From: an uncultured Verrucomicrobiae bacterium
GTDB lineage: Bacteria > Verrucomicrobiota > Verrucomicrobiia > Palsa-1439
Assembly (NCBI GenBank): GCA_937927265.1
Contig: CALBCO010000093.1
Coordinates: 1-19,066, forward strand
Direction: 5' to 3'
Length of the DNA stretch: 19,066 nt
Under the pieces are notes generated by a model. The model saw nothing but the letters and a program-made list of their open reading frames with translations, had not been told where the DNA came from and searched no databases. The translations under genes and the position numbers were made by a program. The stretch's first letter is position 1, and every line of letters begins with the position of its first letter. Positions 7,332 to 14,682 of this stretch are shown in pieces.

Positions 7332-8321
7332 ATGGAAACGATCTTGTTCCTGACCCACCCCGACGCCGGTAAACCCGCGTTGGAAGCCCTCGCCGCAGCC
7401 CAGGAACTCGGCGGTCAACTGATCATCGGCCTGTTTGGCGCCGAGGTCCAAACCACCGCCAACCAATGGGCCGGCTGCGGTGCCGCCAAGTTTCTCGGCG
7501 TCATCGGCAACGAATTCACGACTGCTCGATACGCCACGGACGCTGCGGCGGCGGAAGCGTTAGTCAAGGCCGCGCAAGCCACGATCGTCATTGCGCCTGC
7601 CACCTCGCGGATGAACCGCATCCTGCCCGGTGTCGCTCACCGTTGCGGTGGTCGGACCGACACGCACGTGACCGCGCTGACCGCCACGAGTGTGACGCGT
7701 TGGTACTACCGGCAACGGATGGAAGCTGTGTTGTCCCGCACACAACGACCGTGGTTTATCGCGTTGGATCCTGGTTGCCACGCGCCCGCCTCCCCCGCAC
7801 CGGGCACGGCAACCGTGACCATAGTACCGGTTTCCCTGCCTTCCATACGGACGACCGTCACGGGGGTGAAATCTCCCGAAGCCAGCCAACAAACCATCCG
7901 CCCAGACGCGCCTCTGTTGTTCGTGGCCGGCGCGGGTTGGACCAAGAAACAGCCCGATGGTCAGCCCCATGTGTCCGAGGCGGCTGATCTGATTCTTGGT
8001 TTTCTCAACGCCACCCAGGCCTCGCTGGGCAGCAGCAAGTCATTGGTGGATTTAAGCGGTGAAGGTCAGGCGGTGTTGCCGTTCATGAGCCACCTTAATC
8101 AGATTGGCCAGACCGGGGCGACCCCGCGGCACCCCAAGGGTCTTGCCACTTGTTGCCATGGCGAAGAACCGCATGTTGTGGGTTGGCGGTTCATCAACGA
8201 ACGGCGCGCGATCAATCTCGATGCCAATTGCGGTTGGGCCCGCGGCAAGGCGGACGTGTTGTATGTAGCCGATGCGTTTGCGGTGATCCGCAAAGTCAAC
8301 GAACTGTTGGCGGGGAAATAG
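7332..8321 (+). CDS. etfA: Electron transfer flavoprotein alpha subunit (divergent FAD site)
   Basis: A 329-residue partner of the upstream beta subunit; CCGGAG precedes the ATG by about nine bases. The N-terminal ETF domain (ILFLTHPDAGKPALEALAAAQELG) is followed by a central region with APATSRMNRILPGVAHRCGG, matching the family's APAT..GR...P.(L/V)A motif. The C-terminal FAD domain keeps LNQIGQTGATPRHPKG, equivalent to the canonical QVGQTGK, and AINLD, equivalent to AIN.D, as well as the terminal ADAFAVIRKVNELL. The stretch that should read GISGAIQH, whose Ser, Gln and His contact FAD, instead reads CCHGEEPH, and the usual APIF is replaced by a NCGWA-like segment. The fold looks intact but cofactor chemistry may be tuned differently. 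It converges on rmuC with 12 bases between stop codons and no terminator visible. Confidence 0.85.
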   Translation: METILFLTHPDAGKPALEALAAAQELGGQLIIGLFGAEVQTTANQWAGCGAAKFLGVIGNEFTTARYATDAAAAEALVKAAQATIVIAPATSRMNRILPGVAHRCGGRTDTHVTALTATSVTRWYYRQRMEAVLSRTQRPWFIALDPGCHAPASPAPGTATVTIVPVSLPSIRTTVTGVKSPEASQQTIRPDAPLLFVAGAGWTKKQPDGQPHVSEAADLILGFLNATQASLGSSKSLVDLSGEGQAVLPFMSHLNQIGQTGATPRHPKGLATCCHGEEPHVVGWRFINERRAINLDANCGWARGKADVLYVADAFAVIRKVNELLAGK

Positions 8322-8333
8322 CCGTCGCCTGAT

Positions 8334-9353
8334 TCAGGTCAACGCGCGCGACGACGCCGACGACAGTGGTTGCGCCTGCTCCGCTTGGGCTAGTTTCGCG
8401 TCGAATTTCGTCAGTGTTTTCTCGGTTTCGGCATAACTGCCGGTCGCATTGGTCAGATGCCGGCCGAGCACGCGGAAGTTCTCGGCCACCTTGTCAAAAT
8501 CACCCCGCAACCGGGCCAGTGCCGCAAGGATTTCCTGCGCTTTTTCTTCCACCTGCATTCCGCGCAGCCCCAGCAGGATGGTCTGCAAGTAGGCGTAAAA
8601 ACTGTTGGGGCTGACCGGCACGACCCGGCGTTTGAGGGCGTAGTGAAACAACTCGTGCTCGTCGCCCGCTTCCTGTTTAATGATCGTTTCGTAATACACA
8701 TTTTCCGCCGGCACATACATCAACGCGAAATCATACGTGCCCTCATCCGGTAAAATGTATTTGCGGGCAATCGTGTCCACATGTTTTCGGACATCCTGCA
8801 GGAATTGTTTGCGAGCCGATTGCCGGTCCGCATCGGTGGCCGCCTCCACTACCCGCCGAAAGTTTTCATAGGGAAACTTGGCGTCCACCGGCACGAGTCG
8901 TTGTCCGATTTGCAGCGCGGCGTCCACCGCCTCGCCGCTCTTGAACCGGTGTTGGAGCCGGTAATGTTCCGGCGGTAGAATCTGCGCGAGCAGATCGCCT
9001 AGAAACAACTCGCCCATCCCGCCCCGTAGTTTGGGGGCGCGGAGGATGTGGACCAGCTCCGCCGCGGCCTTGCCGACCTCGTGGATTTGCCCGACTTTCT
9101 CGCGCAAATCGCCGACGACCTTGGCCGCGTTGTCGAGCCGGGTGTTCATCGAGGTGGTGGAGGATTGCAAGTTTTCCGCCACGGTTTGCCCGAACTTGTC
9201 GAGTCGGTCTTGCAACGCGGTGAGTTGCTGTTGCATCAGCATGAGCGATGGGTCCGGGCCGACCGGCTTGTTCCGCTCCCGCAGAAACACCACCAGCACT
9301 GCCACAACCGCTGCCAGCGTCAGCACACTGAGAATGAGGACTACCGGTTCCAT
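8334..9353 (-). CDS. rmuC: RmuC-family protein
   Basis: A 339-residue protein of the RmuC family, known for limiting recombination at inverted repeats and carrying a PD-(D/E)XK-like nuclease core. The chosen start is the ATG at 9353, which puts a membrane anchor right at the N-terminus (PVVLILSVLTLAAVVAVLVVFL, ~3-24). A frame open to 9422 would add 23 residues without family character. After the anchor comes a coiled coil (~35-100), then the RmuC core with RGGMGELFLGDLLAQILPP (the usual G.WGE..L), VDAKFPYENF, and YDFALMYVPAENVYYE. A C-terminal coiled region follows. It is shorter than E. coli RmuC (475 residues), mainly at the ends. It stands alone between etfA and the Bat operon, transcribed away from moxR. 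Confidence 0.9.
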   Translation of the reverse strand: MEPVVLILSVLTLAAVVAVLVVFLRERNKPVGPDPSLMLMQQQLTALQDRLDKFGQTVAENLQSSTTSMNTRLDNAAKVVGDLREKVGQIHEVGKAAAELVHILRAPKLRGGMGELFLGDLLAQILPPEHYRLQHRFKSGEAVDAALQIGQRLVPVDAKFPYENFRRVVEAATDADRQSARKQFLQDVRKHVDTIARKYILPDEGTYDFALMYVPAENVYYETIIKQEAGDEHELFHYALKRRVVPVSPNSFYAYLQTILLGLRGMQVEEKAQEILAALARLRGDFDKVAENFRVLGRHLTNATGSYAETEKTLTKFDAKLAQAEQAQPLSSASSRALT

Positions 9354-9409
9354 GAACGGCAGACTAACATTGCACACGGACGCGAGCCAGCCGTTTTCTG
9401 GCCGCCCCG

Positions 9410-9433
9410 GTCGTTCGGCCACCGCGGAACGAC
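9410..9433. other. 7-bp inverted repeat in the rmuC-moxR intergenic region
   Basis: GTCGTTC at 9410-9416 is mirrored by GAACGAC at 9427-9433 with a 10-base loop. It lies in the 170-base divergent region between rmuC and moxR, with no T-tract, so it is not a terminator. It could be an operator or a chance stem in GC-rich DNA. Confidence 0.3.
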
Positions 9434-9454
9434 GCGACGGGCGGTTGAACTGAA

Positions 9455-9483
9455 TTGCCGCGCCGGTTGTCTGACGATATAAA
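9455..9483 (+). promoter_or_regulatory. Putative sigma-70-like promoter for the moxR-bat operon
   Basis: TTGCCG at 9455-9460 and TATAAA at 9478-9483 are separated by exactly 17 bases; they match the -35 and -10 consensus at 4 and 5 of 6 positions. Transcription from it would leave a leader of roughly 30-35 bases before the moxR ATG. The AT-rich stretch from 9477 to 9511 stands out against the GC-rich surroundings. Confidence 0.45.
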
Positions 9484-9511
9484 CATCACACATCACCAGA
9501 GAAAACCCAAC

Positions 9512-9517
9512 AAGGAG
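9512..9517 (+). promoter_or_regulatory. Ribosome binding site for moxR
   Basis: AAGGAG is six bases before the ATG at 9524. It is one of the strongest ribosome sites in the window and fixes the moxR start downstream of the in-frame ATG at 9455. Confidence 0.8.
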
Positions 9518-9523
9518 TGTATC

Positions 9524-10513
9524 ATGGATCAAGGGATTGCGGCGCTGAATGAACAAATCAAACGCGAGAGTGAGTTTGTCCGGCAACTCACTGCGGCCAT
9601 CGGCCAGGTCATTGTCGGCCAAAAATATCTGATTGATCGGCTCCTGGTCGGCCTGCTGGCCGACGGGCACGTGTTGCTCGAAGGCGTGCCGGGGCTGGCC
9701 AAAACGATGACCGTCAAAACTCTGGCGACGGCCATGCAAACAACATTTCGCCGTATTCAGTTCACTCCGGACCTCTTGCCAGCGGATGTGATTGGCACGT
9801 TGATTTACAATCCCAAGGATGGCGAGTTTCGTATCAAGAAGGGGCCGGTCTTCGCCAACGTCATTTTGGCTGACGAGATCAACCGCGCTCCGGCCAAAGT
9901 GCAAAGCGCCTTGCTCGAAGCGATGCAGGAGCGCCAGGTCACCATTGGCGAGGAAACGTTTTCGTTGCCCAGTCCGTTTCTGGTGTTGGCGACACAGAAC
10001 CCCATCGAACAGGAGGGCACTTATCCGCTGCCAGAAGCCCAAATTGACCGCTTCATGCTCAAGCTCGCTGTTGGTTACCCCACCAAAGCCGAGGAACGCG
10101 CCATCATGGATCGCATGGCCGAGACGGGAAAACAAATCACCGTCCAACCCGTGGTCTCGCCGGATCAGATTCTTCGCGCGCGCAAGGTGGTGGATTCGGT
10201 GTACATGGACGAGAAAATCAAAAACTACATTGTGGACCTGGTATTGGCCACGCGCGACCCGCGCGCGTACCACATTGAGATTGCCGATTGGATTCAATAC
10301 GGCGCGTCACCGCGCGCCACCATTTATCTCGCGTTGGCGGCCAAAGCGTATGCGTTCTTACAGGGGCGCGGCTATGTCACGCCGCAAGACGTGAAAACCA
10401 TCGGCCTCGATGTGCTCCGACATCGGGTCATCGTCAGCTACGAAGCCGAGGCCGAAGACGTGACCAGCGAAACCGTCATCAAACGCATTTTCGACGAGGT
10501 ACCGGTCCCGTAA
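9524..10513 (+). CDS. moxR: MoxR-family AAA+ ATPase
   Basis: A 329-residue cytoplasmic AAA+ ATPase of the MoxR group, typically a chaperone-like partner of von Willebrand A proteins encoded beside it. Motifs in order: Walker A GVPGLAKT (54-61); the family stretch RIQFTPDLLPADVIGT; Walker B VILADEINRAP (113-123); ALLEAMQERQVTIG; sensor 1 LATQNPIEQEGTYPLPEAQIDRF (Asn159); and sensor 2 GASPRAT (Arg264). Length and all catalytic residues are normal for the family. It is the first gene of the Bat operon, with an AAGGAG ribosome site and a plausible promoter just upstream. The 69-base gap to the DUF58 gene is the largest inside the operon and holds no clear terminator. Confidence 0.95.
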   Translation: MDQGIAALNEQIKRESEFVRQLTAAIGQVIVGQKYLIDRLLVGLLADGHVLLEGVPGLAKTMTVKTLATAMQTTFRRIQFTPDLLPADVIGTLIYNPKDGEFRIKKGPVFANVILADEINRAPAKVQSALLEAMQERQVTIGEETFSLPSPFLVLATQNPIEQEGTYPLPEAQIDRFMLKLAVGYPTKAEERAIMDRMAETGKQITVQPVVSPDQILRARKVVDSVYMDEKIKNYIVDLVLATRDPRAYHIEIADWIQYGASPRATIYLALAAKAYAFLQGRGYVTPQDVKTIGLDVLRHRVIVSYEAEAEDVTSETVIKRIFDEVPVP

Positions 10514-10582
10514 GGCAGGTTCTCCCGTCGTGCCGACGCGTGGGTGGATGCGCTTGTCTGCTGAACCAATCAGTCTGTTCCC

Positions 10583-11458
10583 ATGATTCCCCGCGACATC
10601 CTCAAAAAAGTCCGCCAGATTGAAATCCGCACCAACCGGGAAGTCACCGATGTGCTCGGCGGCCAGTACCATTCCGTGTTCAAGGGTCGCGGGATGGAGT
10701 TTGAGGAAGTCCGTGAATACCTGCCGGGCGATGAGGTGCGCAGCATTGATTGGAATGTGACCGCACGATTCGGTCACCCCTTCATCAAAAAATTCAAGGA
10801 AGAACGCGAACTGACTGTGATGCTCGTGGTGGATGTCAGCGCCTCCGGACAATTCGGCAGCGGCCAACAATCCAAACACGAACTCGCCGCCGAGTTGGCT
10901 GCCGTTCTGGCCTTTTCCGCCATCCGCAACAACGACAAGGTCGGCGTCATTCTCTTCACCGATCAAATTGAAAAATACATCGCGCCCCAGAAAGGCCGCC
11001 GCCACGTGTTGCGCGTGGTGCGTGAAATCCTCGCGTTCCAGCCAGCCAGCCGCGGCACCAACATCGGCGCGGCACTCGACTATCTCAACCACGTTCAACG
11101 TCGCCGCGCCGTGGCGTTTGTCCTGTCGGACTTTCAAGATACCGGCTTTGACAAGCAACTCCGGCTGGCCAGCCGACGGCATGATCTGATCGCGTTTGGC
11201 CTGAGTGACCCGCGCGAGGAAGAGTTGCCGGCCGTGGGCCTGGTCGAACTCCGCGACGCGGAGACCGGGCAGCGGGCGTTGGTGGACACCTTTGATGCGG
11301 AAGTGCGCGCGCTGTTTACCCGCCAGGCGCGGGCGCGGCAAGCACAATGGCAGGAAATTTGCCGGACTGCTGGTGTGGATCACGTGGAAATCCGCACCGG
11401 CACGGATTATCTGCCGTCGTTGGTGAAGTTTTTCCGAAGTCGAGGGCAACGGCGATGA
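10583..11458 (+). CDS. DUF58 domain protein (VWA-like)
   Basis: A 291-residue protein with the hallmark DUF58 region FEEVREYLPGDEVRSIDWNVTARFGHPFIKKFKEER (cited as FEEVREYLPGDEVRSIDWN and the adjoining residues, ~35-70). It is followed by a von Willebrand A-type fold whose metal-site motif D-V-S-A-S begins at residue 84, then AAVLAFSAIRNNDKVGVILFTD and RGTNIGAALDYL (possible MIDAS Thr). DUF58 proteins are regularly encoded next to MoxR and are thought to be its substrate or adaptor. There is no signal peptide or membrane segment, so it is probably cytoplasmic. No Shine-Dalgarno site precedes the ATG, but the family's usual N-terminus (MIPRDILKKVRQIEI) supports this start. Its stop overlaps the next start (ATGA at 11455). 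Confidence 0.93.
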   Translation: MIPRDILKKVRQIEIRTNREVTDVLGGQYHSVFKGRGMEFEEVREYLPGDEVRSIDWNVTARFGHPFIKKFKEERELTVMLVVDVSASGQFGSGQQSKHELAAELAAVLAFSAIRNNDKVGVILFTDQIEKYIAPQKGRRHVLRVVREILAFQPASRGTNIGAALDYLNHVQRRRAVAFVLSDFQDTGFDKQLRLASRRHDLIAFGLSDPREEELPAVGLVELRDAETGQRALVDTFDAEVRALFTRQARARQAQWQEICRTAGVDHVEIRTGTDYLPSLVKFFRSRGQRR

Positions 11459-11979
11459 CCAATTCAGTGGCCGACATTCGTGACATCAAAGACATTGTGC
11501 CGGTGCCGTTGCACTGGTGGTGGTGGGTGTTGTTGGCTGTAGTCGTTTTGGCGGCCCTCGGCGCGCTGCTCTGGTGGCGCAAACGGTCGTCGTCCGCGCC
11601 CCAGCCTGCACCCCCGCCACAAGCTTCGCCCCGGGAAATCGCCCTGACAGCGTTGGCACGCTTGCAGGCGGAGCATCCGCCCGTCGAGATGTTTTACACG
11701 CGACTGGCCGATATTGTCCGGCAGTTCATCGAAGGTCAATTTGGTCTGCACGCCCCGGAACGGACCACGGAAGAATTTCTCGCCGAAGCAACTCTGCCGG
11801 CCGAACAAATGCTGTTGCTCGGCGCATTTCTGCAAGAGGCGGATCTGGTCAAGTTCGCACGGCATCGGCCGGGGACAGAAGACATGGCACGCGCGTTCGC
11901 CGCCGCCGAGCGGTTCATTCGCGAGGCCGACGCCTCTCCCGGAGTGCCCCCGCCACAACCTTTGAGCGTCCTCATATGA
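11455..11979 (+). CDS. DUF4381-like membrane protein of the Bat operon
   Basis: A 174-residue protein with the start at the ATG of the ATGA overlap at 11455; the longer open frame upstream lies within the DUF58 gene. The short N-terminus ends in PLHWWWW (~18-24) and leads into one transmembrane helix (~22-42), then a basic RKR, a Pro/Ala-rich linker, and a soluble helical domain: SPREIALTALARLQAEHPPVEMFYTRLADIVRQFIEGQFG, described here as residues ~60-99. The C-terminus has a TTEEFLAE ... FLQEADLVKFAR helical pair. This matches DUF4381 proteins that usually sit between DUF58 and the first VWA gene in such clusters. The biochemical role is unknown. It overlaps batA through another ATGA at 11976. 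Confidence 0.8.
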   Translation: MTNSVADIRDIKDIVPVPLHWWWWVLLAVVVLAALGALLWWRKRSSSAPQPAPPPQASPREIALTALARLQAEHPPVEMFYTRLADIVRQFIEGQFGLHAPERTTEEFLAEATLPAEQMLLLGAFLQEADLVKFARHRPGTEDMARAFAAAERFIREADASPGVPPPQPLSVLI

Positions 11980-12974
11980 AGTTTCACGATCCCTGGTTGC
12001 TGTTGTTACTCCTGCTCGTGCCGGCGTGGCTGTGGTGGCAGGTCCGCCGGAAACGAGTTGGCGGGTTGCTGTTTTCATCCGTGGCACCGGCGGCGAACCT
12101 GAGTTCGTGGTGGGCACGGGTTGGGCCGGTGATGTTGCTCGTGTTGCGCGGCATAGCGTTGGTGTTGCTCATCGTGGCATTGGCGCGACCGCAACGGGGA
12201 CGGAGCGATGCGCGGGTGAGGACGGAAGGCATTGACATCGTGTTGGCGGTGGACGTTTCGGGCAGCATGTCAGCACTGGATTTTCAAATCAATAACCAGC
12301 CCGCGGACCGCCTCTCCGTGGTCAAACAAGTAGTCAAGGAATTCATCGCCGCTCGATCCAATGACCGAATCGGGATGGTCGCGTTTGCTGGCCGCGCATA
12401 CGTGGTGAGTCCGTTGACGCTGGACCATGACTGGCTCGAACGCAATCTGGACCGCATCCGCGTGGGGCTTATCGAAGACGGCACCGCCTTGGGCGCCGGG
12501 CTGGGTACAGCGGTCAACCGGCTGCGCGATACCCAAGCCAAGAGTCGGGTGGTGATCTTGTTGACGGATGGCGTGAATAACGTTTGGACCGTCCAGCCGC
12601 GCGATGCCGCCGCTGCCGCGCGGGAGTTTGGCGTGCGGGTGTACACGATTGGCGTCGGCTCGACCGGGCTGGCGCCAATGCCGGTCACGGATCCGACGGG
12701 CCGCGTGGTGGGCTATCGCAACGTGCCCGTGGAGATTGACGAAGCCTTGCTCCAAGAAATCGCCACAATGACCGGCGGCCAGTATTTTCGGGCCACCGGC
12801 ACCACATCCCTGCGTCAAATCTACCAGCAGATTGATCAACTGGAGAAACGCGTCATTGAAACCGTGAAGTACGAAGAGTGGACGGAAATATTTCCGTGGT
12901 TTCTGTTGCCCGGCCTCGGTTGTTTAGCTGTGGCGATGACGTTGGAGCACACGCGATTGCGGACGTTGCCATGA
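11976..12974 (+). CDS. batA: BatA-type von Willebrand A membrane protein
   Basis: A 332-residue inner-membrane protein. Start at the ATG in the ATGA overlap; the protein begins MKFHDPWLLLLLLLVPAWLW, the usual BatA N-terminal helix. A second helix (~50-68; VMLLVLRGIALVLLIVALA) precedes a VWA domain with a complete metal-ion adhesion site: DVSGS (D93), Thr170 in DGTALG and D198 in LLTDGVN. A final helix (FPWFLLPGLGCLAVAMTL) anchors the C-terminus, so the VWA domain should face the periplasm. Bat proteins were named for aerotolerance in Bacteroides, but their molecular role is not established. A 19-base spacer containing GGAG leads to batB. Confidence 0.93.
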   Translation: MKFHDPWLLLLLLLVPAWLWWQVRRKRVGGLLFSSVAPAANLSSWWARVGPVMLLVLRGIALVLLIVALARPQRGRSDARVRTEGIDIVLAVDVSGSMSALDFQINNQPADRLSVVKQVVKEFIAARSNDRIGMVAFAGRAYVVSPLTLDHDWLERNLDRIRVGLIEDGTALGAGLGTAVNRLRDTQAKSRVVILLTDGVNNVWTVQPRDAAAAAREFGVRVYTIGVGSTGLAPMPVTDPTGRVVGYRNVPVEIDEALLQEIATMTGGQYFRATGTTSLRQIYQQIDQLEKRVIETVKYEEWTEIFPWFLLPGLGCLAVAMTLEHTRLRTLP

Positions 12975-12993
12975 TGAGGAGCTGGAGCGCACG

Positions 12994-13995
12994 ATGAATT
13001 GGGGAAATCCAACAGGTTTGTGGGGGTTAACGGCCATACCGCTGCTGGTGCTGTTTTTGGTGTGGGCGTTTCGCGCCCGACGACGGGCGTTGGAGCAATT
13101 GCTCGCTGCTGCCATGGTGGAGCGGCTCACTCGCAGTGTGCGACCAGTGGCGCGCCGCTGGAAAGCCGGGTTGCTGGTCGGCAGTGTCGCGTGCGCCCTG
13201 CTGGCATGGGCGCAACCGCGATGGGGATTTGAATGGCGACAAGTCCGCCACCGCGGGGTGGATGTGTTCGTCTTGCTCGACGTGTCGAAAAGCATGTTGA
13301 CCGAAGATGTGCGCCCCAACCGGCTAACCCAGGCCCGCTACGCCGTGGAGGATTTGCTCGCCAAACTGGAAGGCGACCGGATTGGACTGATCGCTTTTGC
13401 CGGCACGGCGTTCGTCCAATGCCCGTTGACGATTGACTACGATGCGTTTCGCCTGACCTTGCGCGCGGCCGATCCGCAGCTCATCCCGCGCGGCGGGACC
13501 GCCATTGGCGCGGCGATACGCACCGCTTTGCAAGCGTTGGCCGCGGGGACCGGACGCGACCGGGCCATCGTGTTGATCACCGATGGCGAACAAACCGAAG
13601 GTGATGCGCTGGCTGCCGCGGATGAAGCCGCCAAGGCGGGTGTCCGGATTTACGCGATTGGCGTCGGAACGGCCGCGGGAGAATTGGTCCCGATGCGCAC
13701 GGAGGGGCAGGGATTGGAGTTCTTGAAAGATCGCGACGGCAAAGTGGTCAAGTCTCGACTCGACGAGGAGACGTTGCAAGCGTTGGCCCTCCGCACCCAG
13801 GGCATCTATGTGCGCAGCGCTGCCGGGGATTTCGGGATGGATACGGTGTACGAACAAGGCATCGCCCAGTTGCAACGCAAAGAATATGAGGAACGGTTGC
13901 AAAAGCGATATTTCGAGCGGTTCCAATGGCCGCTCGGCTTCGCCGTGGCCTTGCTCGCGTTGGAAATGTTCGTGAGCGATCGGAGGAAATCATGA
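12994..13995 (+). CDS. batB: BatB-type von Willebrand A membrane protein
   Basis: A 333-residue paralogue of the upstream BatA. It has two N-terminal hydrophobic helices (LTAIPLLVLFLVWAF and KAGLLVGSVACALLAWA), then a VWA domain with MIDAS residues DVSKS (D96), Thr169 in GGTAIG and D197 in LITDGEQ, and a C-terminal helix (WPLGFAVALLALEMFV). The sequence DVSKSMLTEDVRPNRL is typical of BatB as opposed to BatA. Start at 12994, preceded by GGAGCTGGAGCG. The terminal TGA overlaps the batC ATG (13992). BatA and BatB are expected to act together in one membrane complex, driven by MoxR. Confidence 0.93.
   Translation: MNWGNPTGLWGLTAIPLLVLFLVWAFRARRRALEQLLAAAMVERLTRSVRPVARRWKAGLLVGSVACALLAWAQPRWGFEWRQVRHRGVDVFVLLDVSKSMLTEDVRPNRLTQARYAVEDLLAKLEGDRIGLIAFAGTAFVQCPLTIDYDAFRLTLRAADPQLIPRGGTAIGAAIRTALQALAAGTGRDRAIVLITDGEQTEGDALAAADEAAKAGVRIYAIGVGTAAGELVPMRTEGQGLEFLKDRDGKVVKSRLDEETLQALALRTQGIYVRSAAGDFGMDTVYEQGIAQLQRKEYEERLQKRYFERFQWPLGFAVALLALEMFVSDRRKS
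13982..13986 (+). promoter_or_regulatory. Ribosome binding site for batC inside batB
   Basis: GGAGG lies five bases before the batC ATG, inside the last codons of batB. It fixes the batC start at 13992 and shows direct coupling of the two genes. Confidence 0.75.
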
Positions 13996-14681
13996 GCACG
14001 ATCCTGGCACTCCTGCTCGCAGCGGCGGTGGATTTCCCGCGAACCTACAACGCCGGCGTCGCCGCCTACCGCACTAACGATTTTGCCGCCGCTCTTGCCG
14101 CATTTGAACGAGCAACCGCCGCCCCAGACCGCGCCCTCCAACAACGCGCGTTCTACAACCTCGGCAACACCGCCTACCGACTCGGAGAAGCCGACCCTTC
14201 CCAAGTTGCCCAGTTCTGGTCGCGCGCGCTCAAAAGCTACGAAACAGCGCTGACGCTCGACCCCCAGGACGCCGACGCAAAATTCAATCACGAGCTTGTG
14301 AAAAAACGGCTTGAAGAACTGCAGAAACAGCAAGAGCAACGACAACAGCAGCAAAACCAACACAGTCAGCAAGACCAACAAGACCAGCAGAATCAGGAAA
14401 GTCAGCAGGACCAGCGGCATCCGCCGCAAACCGACAATCAACCATCGCCCACCCCGGAACAACAGCCCCCCCCCCCATCCCCCGCTGAGCAACCGTCGCC
14501 GCAGCCCCCACAACACCCATCCCACAACACGCCCCCCCCGACCCAGCCGGAGAATCTCGACAAACAACGGGCCGCCGCGTTGCTCGATCAACTCCGCGAA
14601 AACGAACGACACTGGAACTTCTTCCCCGAAGTCCAAATGAAGGACTTGAAAGACGCCGGCCCACCCGCCAAGGATTGGTGA
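13992..14681 (+). CDS. batC: BatC-like TPR protein with Gln/Pro-rich tail
   Basis: A 229-residue protein that begins with a short hydrophobic segment (MSTILALLLAAAVDFP), either a signal peptide or an anchor. Two to three TPR-like units follow (YNAGVAAYRTNDFAAALAAF, AFYNLGNTAYRLGEA, ALKSYETALTLDPQDADAKFN). From about residue 110 to 186 the protein is a low-complexity tail, first Gln/Asn-rich and then Pro-rich, before a conserved-looking C-terminal stretch (AAALLDQLRENERHWNFFPE). BatC in other bacteria is likewise a TPR protein with a low-complexity region before its end. The tail DNA contains C-tracts of 11 (14466-14476) and 8 (14532-14539). The start is set by GGAGG and the ATGA overlap. batD starts one base after its stop. 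Confidence 0.85.
   Translation: MSTILALLLAAAVDFPRTYNAGVAAYRTNDFAAALAAFERATAAPDRALQQRAFYNLGNTAYRLGEADPSQVAQFWSRALKSYETALTLDPQDADAKFNHELVKKRLEELQKQQEQRQQQQNQHSQQDQQDQQNQESQQDQRHPPQTDNQPSPTPEQQPPPPSPAEQPSPQPPQHPSHNTPPPTQPENLDKQRAAALLDQLRENERHWNFFPEVQMKDLKDAGPPAKDW
14466..14476 (+). repeat. Poly-C tract of 11 bases in batC
   Basis: An uninterrupted run of 11 C encodes part of the proline-rich tail. It is the longest homopolymer in the window. A one-base slip would change the last ~70 residues; one alternative frame is open until 14640. It could be a slippage site or only a by-product of CCC proline codons. Confidence 0.9.
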
Positions 14682-14682
14682 G

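Noticed and set aside
6426..7466. Open frame of 346 codons on the minus strand over etfB
   Set aside because: It lies opposite a gene with clear ETF features and a ribosome site, and its translation shows no family motif.
8328..8338. CCTGA-T-TCAGG palindrome between etfA and rmuC as a bidirectional terminator
   Set aside because: Five-base arms with a one-base loop and no T-tract; it also overlaps the rmuC stop codon. Too weak to call.
10514..10582. A second promoter or terminator between moxR and the DUF58 gene
   Set aside because: The 69-base gap has no convincing -10 or -35 pair and no stem followed by T-tract.
10358..11449. Open frame of 363 codons on the minus strand over the DUF58 gene
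   Set aside because: It mirrors the DUF58 coding frame and crosses into moxR; no domain and no start context.
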